64,000 nucleotides of DNA from Pseudovirgaria hyperparasitica (lineage: Eukaryota > Ascomycota > Dothideomycetes > Acrospermales > Acrospermaceae), in NCBI RefSeq assembly GCF_010093815.1, contig NW_022985556.1, forward strand, positions 1,099,183 through 1,163,182, read 5' to 3'. Shown piece by piece: positions 32,341 to 43,242 of this stretch (its first letter is position 1; the number at the start of each line of letters is the position of its first letter). Under the pieces are notes generated by a model, which searched no databases, was not told the origin of the DNA, and was given only the letters and a program-made list of their open reading frames with translations. The translations under genes were made by a program, and so were the position numbers.

Positions 32341-32838
32341 ATGTCCATTCCCAAAGTGCGTATCACGCCATCAGAGAACCCACCGTTCCTTCACAGCCAG
32401 CCAGCCAGCAAGCCAGCTAACTAACCACCCTCTCCTCACCCACAGAACCTCGCATCCAAATACACACGCCTCCTCACCCTCTGGCCCACCGACCCACTCC
32501 GCCAATTCACATTCCGCACCGTCCTCCAAAAGCGCCTCACAAAGCACAACGAGTCTGCCTCGAGAACACAAGCAACAACAACAACAACACCACCCGCACC
32601 CGCACCCGCACCCGTCTCCCCACAACAGCAGGCCTCCGAAGTCGTCCAGATCAATGCGCTCTTCTCGCTAGTCGAGGACCGGTACGCGACAAAGTACAAG
32701 CTATCCGAAAAGTACACGCGGCCGCGCGCGAATCCGGAATACTATGCGCGGTTGATGCGCGAGCTGGACGAGGCGCCGACGAGGTCGCGGTTCAGCAATT
32801 GGGTGAGGAGCTGGAAGGGGTACTTGAGGTGGCAATGA
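32341..32838 (+). CDS. CBP6: mitochondrial complex III assembly factor, Cbp6/UQCC2 family
   Basis: Small matrix protein that, with Cbp3, binds newly made cytochrome b. Exons are 32341-32355 (five codons, MSIPK) and 32446-32838, intron 90 nt, giving 135 aa. SKYTRLLTLWPTDPLR and FRTVLQKRL match the N-terminal helix pattern of UQCC2/Cbp6. VVQINALFSLVEDRYATKY followed by YTRPRANPEYYARLMRELDE matches the Y-x-x-x-Y-P...Y..L...LDE region. Between them is a low-complexity Thr/Ala-Pro insert (about 50-62). The protein is short and the family diverges quickly, so the assignment rests on pattern rather than on catalytic residues. Confidence 0.75.
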
Positions 32839-33317
32839 GTTTGCCAGTGTGCAGTGTGCAGTGTGCAGGAGCGGAGCGTGCTTTAAAAGAATTATATTTG
32901 GAAGCAGCAAGTGAGTCAGTGGTATGAGGAAGTTCATACGATACGGCTGACAGCATTGTAACAATATCATTGGGTATATTTACTGTACATGATTCCTGAA
33001 TTGTTGTGTACATATCTTTGATTAAAGACTTCACTATACGATGGCTAAGCACACGACACAGAAAGTGACTTCATGTAAGTAGTATATAGTTACACTGATC
33101 ATTACTACGATCAAGAAAGCTTGAGCCCCTCACAACACCCCCGTCCGTGGCTGCACGCAGCTCTAGCTAGATAAATGCGAATGACGCCTATACTACTTTT
33201 ACACCAGTGCGCGCCTGTTCTATATAGTCGTAGGCAACCCTCAACAAAGAGCTACCAATGCAAATATTCACGCGAACAAAAGATCTCTCTCTCTCTCTCT
33301 CTCAGGGTATATCTTAC
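32839..33317. other. intergenic: convergent 3' ends of CBP6 and HPC2
   Basis: 479 bp, no gene seen. A short (CT)n tract lies at 33286-33303. Confidence 0.5.
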
Positions 33318-35289
33318 TTACTGCATGACGCCCGTGCCGGGGTAGGACAAGGCAGATTTGGCGGCAATGTTCGCTGCCAATTTCTCTCGCTCCTGCTTCT
33401 CCTGCTCCATCAAGGCACGTTCAGCTTTGGTCACGCGAGGTTTACGAACGGTCGTGCCGCCGCGAGAACCCCGTCCTCCACGACTGCCGGGTCCGCCGCC
33501 TCGACCTGTGGTACCATCGCCTCTGGTAGCACCACCGCGTCCTCGGCCGCGTCCACGCCGGACTGTTCCATCGGCCCTGTAAAGACATTAGATTAATTTG
33601 CATCAAAGCGAAAACAATGGATGCGTACTTCTCTATGGTGGGTTTTGCCCCTTCGGTAAGAAGTGGGCCGCTGTACACGAAGAAACCGTCCTTGGCCATG
33701 AGAGCTTGACGCTCCCAGGCAAGTTCTGTATCGTCGATGAAATCGTCCTCCTTGTCGTAGTCTTCTACCTTCTTTCTCCGCTTCCTTGGCTTTCCTTCTT
33801 CGTTGATTCCTGATGCATCACCTCCATCGACGCCACCCATCTCGACATTGCTGTCAGGCTCGGACAGATCCAGTGACATGTCGTCGTTGGACGCGACACC
33901 GGACGCCTTCTCTAGAGCAGCTCCAGCGGCGGCCATCTGTCGTTTCCTTTCCTTTTGTGCTGCAATCTTTGGGTGCAAGGCAGCGAAGCCGTATTTCTTC
34001 TCTACCTCGCGAGCAAAATTAATGGTCACGTTGTTCTGGCCTTGAAGCGGAAATGTGAGCCAGATGTTGGTCCCTGCAGGAGAATCTCCGTTACTCGTTC
34101 CATTGGAAGATGCGACCGGGCCAAACGGAGTGCCTGACAGCAGACCACTTCCAGTGGGTAGTGGTTGCTCTTTGGCTCGAGCAGGTTTCGTGGGTGGTGT
34201 TGGCGCGGCAGAATTGGTGGCACCAGTCGAGTCTGACTTCTTCATGGCAGCAGGCTTTCGAACCACGTTATCCTTCTCCGAGTCAATATCCATTGCATTG
34301 GACGCAGGCACCACCTGAGTGGCTTTTGGTGGCTCCGTGGCGGCTGATGCAAAGTGAGATCGACTGTTTGCTTGCGGTGAAACAGGCGCAGAAGTGACAG
34401 AAATGTTGGATTGAGGTGTGTACTTCATAGATTGGGAGACATTGTTCACAGTCGGGTTGGGGTCAATAAGACTGTGAATGGAAGGCGACGCGCTAGCTCT
34501 GTGGACGACCTGAGTGGGAGGAGAGATTGGAGGTATGCTACTGGCAGTGTGGCTAGGTCTGCTAAATTCCACGTTGGACGATCGGATAGGGTCGAAATGC
34601 TGGCCACTGGAAGCTGGACGAGGCGGTTGAGTGGCAGCAGCTGGTGCAGAGTACTGCGTCACACTGGGATGCTGGAGCGGCTCTGACACGCGTGCACTCG
34701 TTGAATATTGAGATGGCGACTGATGCTGCGGGTGCAGTATTTGCGGATGCGCCCGCGAAGAAGCCTGCGACGACGATGTGTAGCTTGATTGCTGGGGAAC
34801 GCTGTGGTACTGAGACTGCTGGTCGTGTTGTGAGGGTTGATGGGATTGTGCAGAATGGTGATTAGGCAAATACTGGTCTATTTGCTGTTGGCGAGGCTGG
34901 GGCGTGGTCTGATTTGCAGCAGCAGGAGGAGGATGTGATGATGTTGATGCAGCAGATGCATGTTCTTCCTTGATCTCGCTCGCATCAACAGCAGCAACAT
35001 TGGAGCCAGTCTTCCGCCTGCGAGACTGCACCGGTGCATTTGGATCTTTGGGAGTGCGCGGCTTGCGTGTCTTTTTTTCCTTTGGAGTTTCGTCTTTTAC
35101 GACAGCTTCCTTCTTCTTGCAACCAGGACGTTTCTTGACAGGGGCGTCTGTGGCGGCGTTGGGAGGATTATTACTGTCTGCAACACCACGATTGTTGTCT
35201 ATAGATAGACGTGATGGGCGGGTGGCAGGCGAAGGAACATCAGCGGATATGGAACGCGGAGGCGACGACAGCTCAGGCGAGGAATCCAT
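33318..35289 (-). CDS. HPC2: HIR histone-chaperone complex subunit Hpc2 (ubinuclein-like)
   Basis: Subunit of the HIR/HIRA complex that deposits histone H3-H4 independently of replication. Exons are complement(33629-35289) and complement(33318-33576), intron 52 nt, giving 639 aa. Most of the protein is disordered, with basic AT-hook-like stretches near the N-terminus (KKRPGCKKKE, KKTRKPRTPKDPNAP) and a Gln/Ser/His-rich middle. The Hpc2-related domain is at about 508-545 (YDKEDDFIDDTELAWERQAL...KDGFFVYSGPL), which in ubinuclein binds HIRA and histones. The tail has RGRGRGRGG and GSRGGRGSRGG, RGG-type repeats, before a final basic coiled segment. The first ATG of the frame is 35289. Confidence 0.88.
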
Positions 35290-35547
35290 CGTTGCAAACC
35301 TTTTGGTCCCCCCTCTAATACTCTCCACGCAAGAACAGAAGAAGATCAGGTCTCGGGCAATAGCAGATCATCAAACTCTAGCACAAGAATGCAGATATGC
35401 AGACTTTCGATAATATTCCTTTACAGAATATTTGCAGCTCTGCAGTTACCTTGGCCAGTTCCAATATCGATCGAGTTTGGGGGCGTTTGCAGAGAGAGTA
35501 TGCAGGACCAGCAAATAATTAGTGTAGGCAGAAGAAGGGGTCGGGGC

Positions 35548-35582
<35 letters not shown>

Positions 35583-37595
35583 GCACCACCACTCTGCAAA
35601 AGTCGCGATAGGAGCGACACGACCACGCCGGGTCGAAGCAAAGAAGGATCTCTCAAGAGCTTGTGAAGGTGCAAGCAGTCATAAGCCGATGGAAATGGTC
35701 TGGAGCAAGGCGCGGAATCGGTTGAGCGAATTAGTTTGATGCAAAAGGATAGAGGAGAGGTTGTGGCGATGAAAGAGAGGTAAAGCAGATGATGTAGAAG
35801 GGAGAAAAAGAGGGTGTGAAGGAGAAGAGTGGTTGTGTGAAGGGGGGAAATGGGAAGACGGTAGGGTAAGTAGGTAGTAAGTAGTAGGAATAAGTAGTAG
35901 TAGTAAGTAGGTATGGGGTATGGGAGCGTATAAAAGGATAGGCGGGCACAGACAAGAGCGAACGAGCGTTGCGACGGGCAGAACCACACCAGAACCTGAG
36001 ACTGGACAGCCAGGAGAATGGAGATTGAGTGCGGCTACTGCTAATTACCATTACTGTTACGGCTACTACTAACTGGGTTAACGGAGCAAGGCAGAGGCGG
36101 AGAGGCTCGAAAGCATCAGCATCAGCATCAGCATCAGCCGACGACGCAGTGAACTTGGGGCGACGACTTTGGGGACTTTGGGGACTTGGGGACTTGAAGA
36201 GTTGGGGAAGAAAAGCCAGGAAGAAGGGCGGCGGCGGCGACGGCGGCGGGTGCGGGAAAACGTGGAAACAGAGGTCAAGTGGAGTAAAGAGAGGGACGAG
36301 GGCTTTCTGGAACGGAGCTAAAGCGAAACAGTAGAGAGAGAGACAGAGAGAGAGAGAAGACTCAGCAGACCCGGAATGGCAGACGGGCAGTTGGGCGAAC
36401 AATCACATCACAGCAAAAACAGAAAAACAAGCATTCAAGGGCAACACACCTTGCAATCAATCAACCGGAAAAAGAGGAGCATTCGAGTAGAGCCAGATGC
36501 GCCAAGCCTGTTGCTGATTGGTCGCTTGGCTCCAGCGTATAACCAATGTGGTTAGAGTCAGGGACTGGCTGCCCTGGTAAATCTACGTATTAATTATTAT
36601 AATAGACGCAAACCTCTCAGATATACACTTATCCACCACACCGCACAGTGCACACACGCACCCACACCCACACTCCACCTCTCCACCTCTTTCTGCAAGG
36701 GTTTCCAGTTACAACACTACATAATGACCTACAGCTGTTGTCGTCTCCATTCTGTCTGTCCAGTGTTCCGTTCCAGTTGTCCGCCATCACGCTATGACGA
36801 TGTGCCACTGCTCGTCGCGCACGTTGCCCACATGCGACGCTCGACTGTCTACAGCCCATGCATGCATGTCCCAGCAGTGTGGTGGTCAAAAAGAGAGCTA
36901 AAGCTAGTCAGACGTGTCACTGGCGCTGATCACGATCACACTGCTGCTATTTACGACCTCAAAGACGTACAGTCCTGCACGACTTGTATCGGCCTGCCAG
37001 TCACAATATATGTTCACGGCACGAGGCTCGCTTACAACGTCTGCCTACATCACCTACACGCACGGTGGTGGTCGTGTTGAGGCGACAAGGAATGAATGCC
37101 ATGTGTTCAAAGTTTGAGGTGTCGTCTGAAACTACAGATCCATACAAGGCTAGCCTCAGCGGTGGCCGATCCCGACTGCACGTGAGTCGATCATGCCAAG
37201 CCTTTTGTCGAAGCAGCAAGTGCGACCCCGTACACCCTTCCCTTTTCTGACAGGCTCGTTCGTACATTCCCAATCGAGAGTTTCACTATTATGGCCATCA
37301 TTGAAGTACCTGCAGTGGTAAGAATTAAGCGAGACGGTGCGCACGTCTGCTCAGCCCTGTATTTTCGTCGCTTCCAAATTCTTCTAACCTCAGGTCGTCA
37401 TTGCCATCTTTCTCATACGCATACCTATTGAAGGAATCACACGCTCAATTCGGCTAGCGTCAAGCGGGTACAAGGGTGGCATCCTGCATGCAAGCCCGCT
37501 GTCCAATAGCCGCTAGTGCCACTTTTGAGCTCTAATCGATGCACGCCATCTTTTTCGCCGTCTCCGCCTTGTTCTCCATAACTCCATCCGCCAAG
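35290..37595. other. intergenic: divergent promoters of HPC2 and RPAP1
   Basis: 2.3 kb with no supported gene; the ORFs here are low-complexity. It contains (TG)16 at 35550-35581, tandem AGCATC at about 36114-36139, a GACTTTGGG repeat near 36165-36195, an AGAG tract at 36332-36360, and a TGATTGG (CCAAT) box at 36515-36521. Confidence 0.55.
35550..35581 (+). repeat. (TG)16 dinucleotide microsatellite
   Basis: Sixteen uninterrupted TG units about 260 bp upstream of the HPC2 start. Confidence 0.95.
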
Positions 37596-39032
37596 ATGAC
37601 CATCGTCAAAGGCGAGCGTTTCTACCTTGATCTCGACTCAGACGATGAAGATCATGCCCCAGACCGCAGCGTGCCTGTGAGGCCATCTGCAGGCCCGGCC
37701 TTCGACTTCATCGCCGATGTGACTGAGAGACAGCCATCGGCACCGAAGCCTCCAACGGCACCCACCTTCAAAAAGACCGCTTCTGGTTTTCCGGCACCCA
37801 AGACCAGACCTAGAGTGTCAGCGTTCAAGCAACAAAGGCACGGTAGTCATCGGGATAAGCATGAGACTCTTGCTGCTCCCTCCTCGCTGTCCCCCACTGG
37901 TGGTCCATCAAAATATAACGTAGAGCCCGAAAATGAGAGTCCTGAAGCAAGAGAACGGCGTGATATTGATATGGAGAACAAACAACGAGTTGCACAAATG
38001 TCACCTGAAGAGATCGAAAGAGAGCGACAAGAGCTTTTTGCTGGTCTGAATCCATCCTTGATTGAAAAGCTTCTCAAGAGGTCAAATCTTGACGTAACCC
38101 GACAAGACTTCGCAAACACGACGGAGCCAAGCGCCTCGCCCTCTTCTCCAAGAGCAATACCTGATACTATCAAAGATGATTCTGCAAGCGGCGATGCGTC
38201 TGTCAAGCGTTCTCCGAAACAAAGTAAATCCGTCACATTTGCACCAGAATCGGTACCTTTGGACGAGGAGACTATAGCTACTAAGCAAACAGAAGGTAAG
38301 GGGATCGATCCAAACGAGAACTCACAGGCTCCTAATCCTCCTGATATCCCTCCTCCGTCTTCTGTCCACTTCCCTCGCGCGCCGCAGCCCCCAGATCTAG
38401 ATCCAGACGACCCCTCTTTCCTTGACAACCTTCATGAGAAGTACTTCCCGGACCTGTCCTACGATCCATCCAGTCTTTCTTGGATGGCTCCGATCGACGC
38501 CGCGAAACCTTCGTCATATTCTTTGACTCAATCCAGCCTCATGATCTCCGCCCTTCGGTTCTCGTTCAAAGGAGCCTTGATACCCCCTACAAAAGCCGTT
38601 GAGATCCCAGTCACTGAGGGACTTCACCACCATGGTGAGGCCCCAGAGGCTGCTGGATACACAATACCAGAACTTGCCATCTTGGCGAGGAGTGCCGTCG
38701 CAGCACAGCGCTGTATGGCATATCAAACTATGGGTCGTCTCCTTTACAGACTGGGTAAAGGTGAATTCGGATCAGAGGGAGAAAGAAAAAGGTACAACGT
38801 CACAGCCGTGGATGCTGAAGGAGGCGAGATTAGAGAAGAGGCAGATGAAGAGGATGACGATAGATCCGGACTGGCCAAAGGTCTCTGGGAGTGCATTGAA
38901 GAACATAACATCATTGGGATATTGAGCGAAGAAGCAAACAAGACAAAAGGGCATATGAGTTCAATCTCGTACGCGCAGGAGGCTCTCTGGAATTGGCGAC
39001 AGGGCGGAGGTAGACAAAGGAAAGCCGTGTGA
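37596..39032 (+). CDS. RNA polymerase II-associated protein 1 (RPAP1/Rba50)
   Basis: Factor for RNA polymerase II biogenesis; yeast Rba50 helps assemble the polymerase with its Rpb3 subcomplex. Single exon, 478 aa. The RPAP1 N-terminal domain is at 134-166 (MSPEEIERERQELFAGLNPS and SLIEKLLKR). The RPAP1 C-terminal domain is at about 317-392, with ALRFSFKGALIPP, the hallmark VTEGLHHHGEAPEAAGYTIP, and AYQTMGRLLYRLGKGEFG. Human RPAP1 is much longer; the short form ending soon after the C-terminal domain is usual in fungi. The ATG at 37596 (CCAAGATGACC) was preferred to the in-frame ATG at 37539, whose extra residues look like untranslated leader. It converges with the tubulin cofactor gene. Confidence 0.9.
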   Translation: MTIVKGERFYLDLDSDDEDHAPDRSVPVRPSAGPAFDFIADVTERQPSAPKPPTAPTFKKTASGFPAPKTRPRVSAFKQQRHGSHRDKHETLAAPSSLSPTGGPSKYNVEPENESPEARERRDIDMENKQRVAQMSPEEIERERQELFAGLNPSLIEKLLKRSNLDVTRQDFANTTEPSASPSSPRAIPDTIKDDSASGDASVKRSPKQSKSVTFAPESVPLDEETIATKQTEGKGIDPNENSQAPNPPDIPPPSSVHFPRAPQPPDLDPDDPSFLDNLHEKYFPDLSYDPSSLSWMAPIDAAKPSSYSLTQSSLMISALRFSFKGALIPPTKAVEIPVTEGLHHHGEAPEAAGYTIPELAILARSAVAAQRCMAYQTMGRLLYRLGKGEFGSEGERKRYNVTAVDAEGGEIREEADEEDDDRSGLAKGLWECIEEHNIIGILSEEANKTKGHMSSISYAQEALWNWRQGGGRQRKAV

Positions 39033-39413
39033 GCTTTGTGAGGAGGTCAGCGAGCTTCTCATCGCAGCACAGTGTGTGCATTTCTCGCTATGGCACCACC
39101 CGATAGGATACATGCTGCAAAGAATCATCCGTTATCATTCTCCCGTGCAATGCGGGGCAGGATCCTCTCAAGAAAATGTACCAAGCATTCCAACGTTGTT
39201 CATTCGGGTTGATCGCAGCACGTCCAAGACACATCATCGTCATGTGTTTCTTCGACTCTCACTAGGCCCTGCTTGTACGATCAAAGTTCTTGTGGAAAAT
39301 GGTTTTTATTCACATAGACAACGATCAGATGAGGAGTCCGCACAATGCACGTTGAATGCAGCTGGCTGACTCTCCAATGGTAGCTTTCCTCTTCTCCCTC
39401 CACTTGTGGAGAA
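39033..39413. other. intergenic: convergent 3' ends of RPAP1 and TBCC
   Basis: 381 bp; no feature recognised. Confidence 0.5.
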
Positions 39414-40995
39414 CTACTTTCTCAACACAGCTTCCAAAATCTGATCGAGTCCTATATTCGGACCTCCTTGCACCACACCCTCCCAAATTCCTTCTTTTAG
39501 TCTCTCCTCGTCCGGCAATATGCTCCAATTCGGACTCTGCTCCGCCTTCAACCATTTGAAGTCATCGACCTGGTCCCACATGTTCACCGGCCGGTTCACG
39601 CTCTGCACGACATAGAACTCCGGCAACGGCGCAAACCGGATCCCCTCACAATCTTCAATGATAGGCCGACTAGAGCACTGCAGGTACACAACCACGTTCG
39701 TGCTCGCGTGCATCCGAAACTGTCGACACGATGCCACCACAACACTCCCGCTCAGACCCGTCACATGCGCCGACCCAGACACCTGCCCGCATATTATCAA
39801 GCTCGAAGAAATGTTTTTGAGCGTAAGCGCGGCAAACGGTCCCCCATGCGACGTCGGCTGCGACATGTCCACCACACACCGTTTCAGGCTGGACAACGTC
39901 CCAGAAGACGTAGCATGAGACGCCGACGTCGGCAGAATGATGTGCTGGCTCGTGTGGTTCGCGATTGTCACGCTGGGGCTGTTGGAGAAGCTCGGCTTGC
40001 GGATCGCAGACTTGCCGTTGCCGCCCTGTGCGGCGGCGGCCAGATTCTTGTTGACGGGGAACTCGGGCATGGGCTTGTTGTCGTTACCATTTTTCTCATC
40101 ATCGTCATCGTCATCGTTATCGTCATCATCGGGTGGAGCTCCAGGTTTCGGCGATGGGGCTATAGAAGACACGCCCGAGGCTGCTGAAGAGGTGGTGTAG
40201 TCGGGCAGCTTGAGCTTCTGCTGCGCGGCCAGCTCGGCAGCGTCGTGGAGGCTGATTGCGGACGGGTTCTTGCGGTTCTTGAAGGAGAATTTGGCGCGAG
40301 GCGCGAGCTGGGTGCGGGTTGTTTGCAGTTTCTCCGATAGCGCTTTGATGGCCTGGTTCGGACATGTCAGGCATGGGAGGGGGGAATATCAAGGTTTTGG
40401 TTTGTGGTTGGGATGGGGTAGGGGTTTTGGTGGAGAGGGAAAAAGGAAATTGGAAAAAGGGAAAAAGAAGACACAAACAAACCTCGCCGTACGTGCGCTG
40501 GTCGTATGTAGGCACATAGCTGGATGCATCTTTGACCTCGTGCGAGAGCCGGGCTATGCCGGCCAGGCAGTGCTCGATTGCATCGCTGCGCTCCCCGCCT
40601 GCTGCGGGCGTGTTGCCGAGGCGTTCCATTTGTTCTTGTAGGGCTGTTGTTTTCGGTCATATATTAGCATTTTTTATAAAAAAATAAAACCATTCATTCA
40701 TTCATTCATTCATTGGCTGATTCTCCCTCGTACCCCCGGACACATCTACGTAGGGGAGTGGGGAAGGGAGAGATATGGGGAAGGGAGAGATATGGGGATG
40801 TGAGTGCTGCTGTCTGGTGTCTTTTGGGGGTGTGGTTGTTTGGGAATTGGGGGCTTTCTTCTAAGATAGTTTGCTTGCTTGCTTGCTTGCTTACCTACCT
40901 ACAATCTCGTGCTGGAAGTACCGGAAGAAGCGCTCCTTTGGATCGACGGGTGGACTCGTCGTGGGCGAGCTTGCGTTTTTGTCTGGCGTCGCCAT
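39414..40995 (-). CDS. tubulin-binding cofactor C (TBCC)
   Basis: Tubulin-folding cofactor that stimulates GTP hydrolysis by beta-tubulin and releases the native dimer. Exons are complement(40899-40995), complement(40483-40643) and complement(39414-40352), giving 398 aa. Intron 1 is long for this window (255 nt) and holds CATT and GCTT tetranucleotide repeats; intron 2 is 130 nt. The N-terminal helical domain has ERFFRYFQHEIVALQEQMER and GERSDAIEHCLAGIARLSHE. A very acidic Asp run follows at about residues 165-180. The C-terminal C-CAP/TBCC beta-helix includes LTLKNISSSLIICGQVSGSA and FRMHASTNVVVYLQCSSRPI, where QFRMH carries the catalytic arginine of TBCC-type GAPs. The end is VDDFKWLKAEQSPNW, typical of cofactor C. 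Confidence 0.9.
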
Positions 40996-41930
40996 GGTTT
41001 TGGGGTTTGTTTGGCTGGGTGGTTTAGTTAGAGAAGGGTTGGTTTGTGTAGATAGAGTATACGCAGATACAGTTGCGGTTAAAGCAGTGCGGTAGGTAGA
41101 TAGATTGCAGCGATGCCGACCTTTTTATGCTTCTTGCTTGACAACCTTACGCAAAGGGCGGCAGAACAGTGACAGCAAGGCTGGATACGTAGCAGCAAAA
41201 ACAAAAAAGTGGCTGAGTTATGGGAGGTTGGTTGGTGAGATGCAAACTAGGTAGTGAGTGAGCAAACAACAAGTGAGCAGGCGAGCAAGTAAGTGAGCAC
41301 ACGAGACTAGACCGAGCCAAACTTAGACTAGACACGCAGCAGTAGTAGTAGTAGCAAGACTTCTGAAGAAAAGAGCAAATTATTCTTGTAAATTTGAATT
41401 AGAAAAAAATCGGTACCTTATAGGTGGTGATAGTAATTAGTGTCTTAATTAAGACCCCCGGAAAGTGCGGGGGTGATTTTCTGCAGGGGTGTGTTTGTTG
41501 TGTGGTTTGGGTGTGGTTTGGGTATGGTTTGGGTGTGTTGTGAGTGGGTGGGCGGGTGCGGGGGAGGGGAGGAGATGGATGGATTGATTAGGCTGTTTCG
41601 ATTTTGATTGGGTTGGTTTGATAAGCTAATTAGATGATATTTTTGTGTTGCGCGGTCGGTACAAGTGAGTATTTATATTGGATATGCGTGGCTGTATGCA
41701 TACTCGGATCTGGCTTCTCCTGGTGATCGAGCGAGCACATTTTATCATATATTTTGATCTTGTAAATTGCTGATCGAGTGATACGGGCGCGACACACAGA
41801 ACAGGGCGTATACAGGCATGCTTACAATTCTCAGCACTGTTCTGTCTATATAATTACAGGCAGTCACTCTCTCTTGACGTGGAGGATCTGGAATTTGCTT
41901 TTGACAAAAAGAAAGTGTAGTCTTCTCTAT
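40996..41930. other. intergenic: TBCC promoter and NDUFA11 3' end
   Basis: 935 bp, no gene seen. A TAGTAG run lies at about 41341-41354 and a GTGTGGTTTGGG-type tandem repeat at about 41500-41540. Confidence 0.5.
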
Positions 41931-42694
41931 TTACCGTGAATGGGCGGATGGCACGCCTTCCAGATCCAGCCCGTACTTCTCCTTTAGTCGTTCTCGGCGT
42001 CGTTGATCGTAGCCTTCTGGGTATATACCTGGTCTTGTTAGCGGGGCAGCAATAAGAGAATGTAGGCCGACGACGAACCTCGTCCTTCTCCAAGCTCGGC
42101 AAGGGTCTGTTCGATCGGTTTCCGTCTGGTCTTTCTCAACTCTTCCTTCCTCGACACTTCGTCCTCAGTCTCATCCTTCTTCCATCCCCGCAGGCTGCCG
42201 CCGGTGTAATCGAAGACTGCCAGGATGACTGCCAGCCCAGACCCGTATCCAAGGGTGTGTGGCAAGCTTCGGTCTTGGTGCTGTTAGCCGTCGGATCAAG
42301 TGAATGGAACACGAGGAGCTACTGACTTCTCAGCCCGAGCACTGAGCCGGCAAAGAATCCACCGACTGCTTTGCTCCAGCTGTCGTCCTTTTCTCGTAGG
42401 TTCGCGGTTGATGCATGGGTGAATGCGTAGAACGCTCCGGCAGCAGCTATCTTGAGATTAGCCTCCAACGTCCTCGATCATATGTATTGTCCCCCCTTTC
42501 CCCTGGTGTATCTTACTGAAGGTGCCAATCGTTCCGCCATATACTCTGAAAGTGCCTAACGCGCCGACGTTCTGCTTCGTGAGGGTATTCTGAGCGGCCG
42601 CAATGAAGGTACCCAATCCGCCGAACGTCAGGGCATTGTTGATCGTGGACTTGATGGTATCCTTCGGATGGTAGGAGTGGTCATCGCCGGCCAT
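41931..42694 (-). CDS. mitochondrial complex I accessory subunit NDUFA11/NUJM (21.3 kDa)
   Basis: Tim17/22/23-fold membrane subunit of NADH:ubiquinone oxidoreductase in the inner membrane. Exons are complement(42517-42694), complement(42327-42446), complement(42079-42273) and complement(41931-42028), introns 70, 53 and 50 nt, giving 196 aa. NTLTKQNVGALGTFRVYGGT, STANLREKDDSWSKAVGGFF, GSVLGLR, LGYGSGLAVILAVFDYTGG and the C-terminal RRKPIEQTLAELGEGRGIYP followed by EGYDQRRRERLKEKYGLDLE match fungal NUJM along the whole length. The second junction gives GLR-NRS-LPHTLGYG; acceptor choice there was fixed by frame and by the spacing in the family. It is divergent from UBP2. Confidence 0.9.
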
Positions 42695-43242
42695 GGTGGG
42701 CAACGGTGTGGTCAGCAATTGTTACGATGGCTCACAAGTTCATTCGACCTGACGTTGGCTTGAGAGTGAGGTGCCCAGAGCTCGGCCACGGCAGCTTTTC
42801 GGGAAAACGTCAAGCATGGTTGGCGTGATGCGCTGTCATGGGTATTTCTGGGACTGCAAGCTCGTGGTCTGGCGCTTACGTCGGTCGATTCAAGGGTCTC
42901 AGGCTGTGTGTGTGAAGGTCGTCTTCATCTTCTGCGGCGTGGAAACAGCACTTCCAAGGCTGGTTGTGGACAGAGTACTCTGCGGTTTCTTCTTTTTTCA
43001 TTCCTGTGCTCGTACCGCTACTACATCTATTGAACCTATTACAGCCACATAATCTTACTTACTCAGAACGTCCTGCTCTCTCTTCCACACCTTAATCGCC
43101 CCCAGTGTTGCCTAACAGCTACTACCCTGTCATCAAAGAGCTGTCTTACGACTCATACCGCCACGAGAAGTGCGTCTGCTGCTCTCAGGGACTCTGAGCT
43201 TCTCCTCTCACCGTAGAACCTTCAGACGGTTCTGCGGTGGAT
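42695..43242. promoter_or_regulatory. divergent promoter region, NDUFA11 / UBP2
   Basis: 548 bp between divergent start codons, pyrimidine-rich towards UBP2. No gene inside. Confidence 0.45.

Noticed and set aside
35519-36402. Minus-strand ORFs of 100-220 codons upstream of HPC2
   Set aside because: Composition is simple-sequence (Ser/Pro/Leu/His runs from TG and GA repeats), with no recognisable domain; best seen as promoter and leader DNA.
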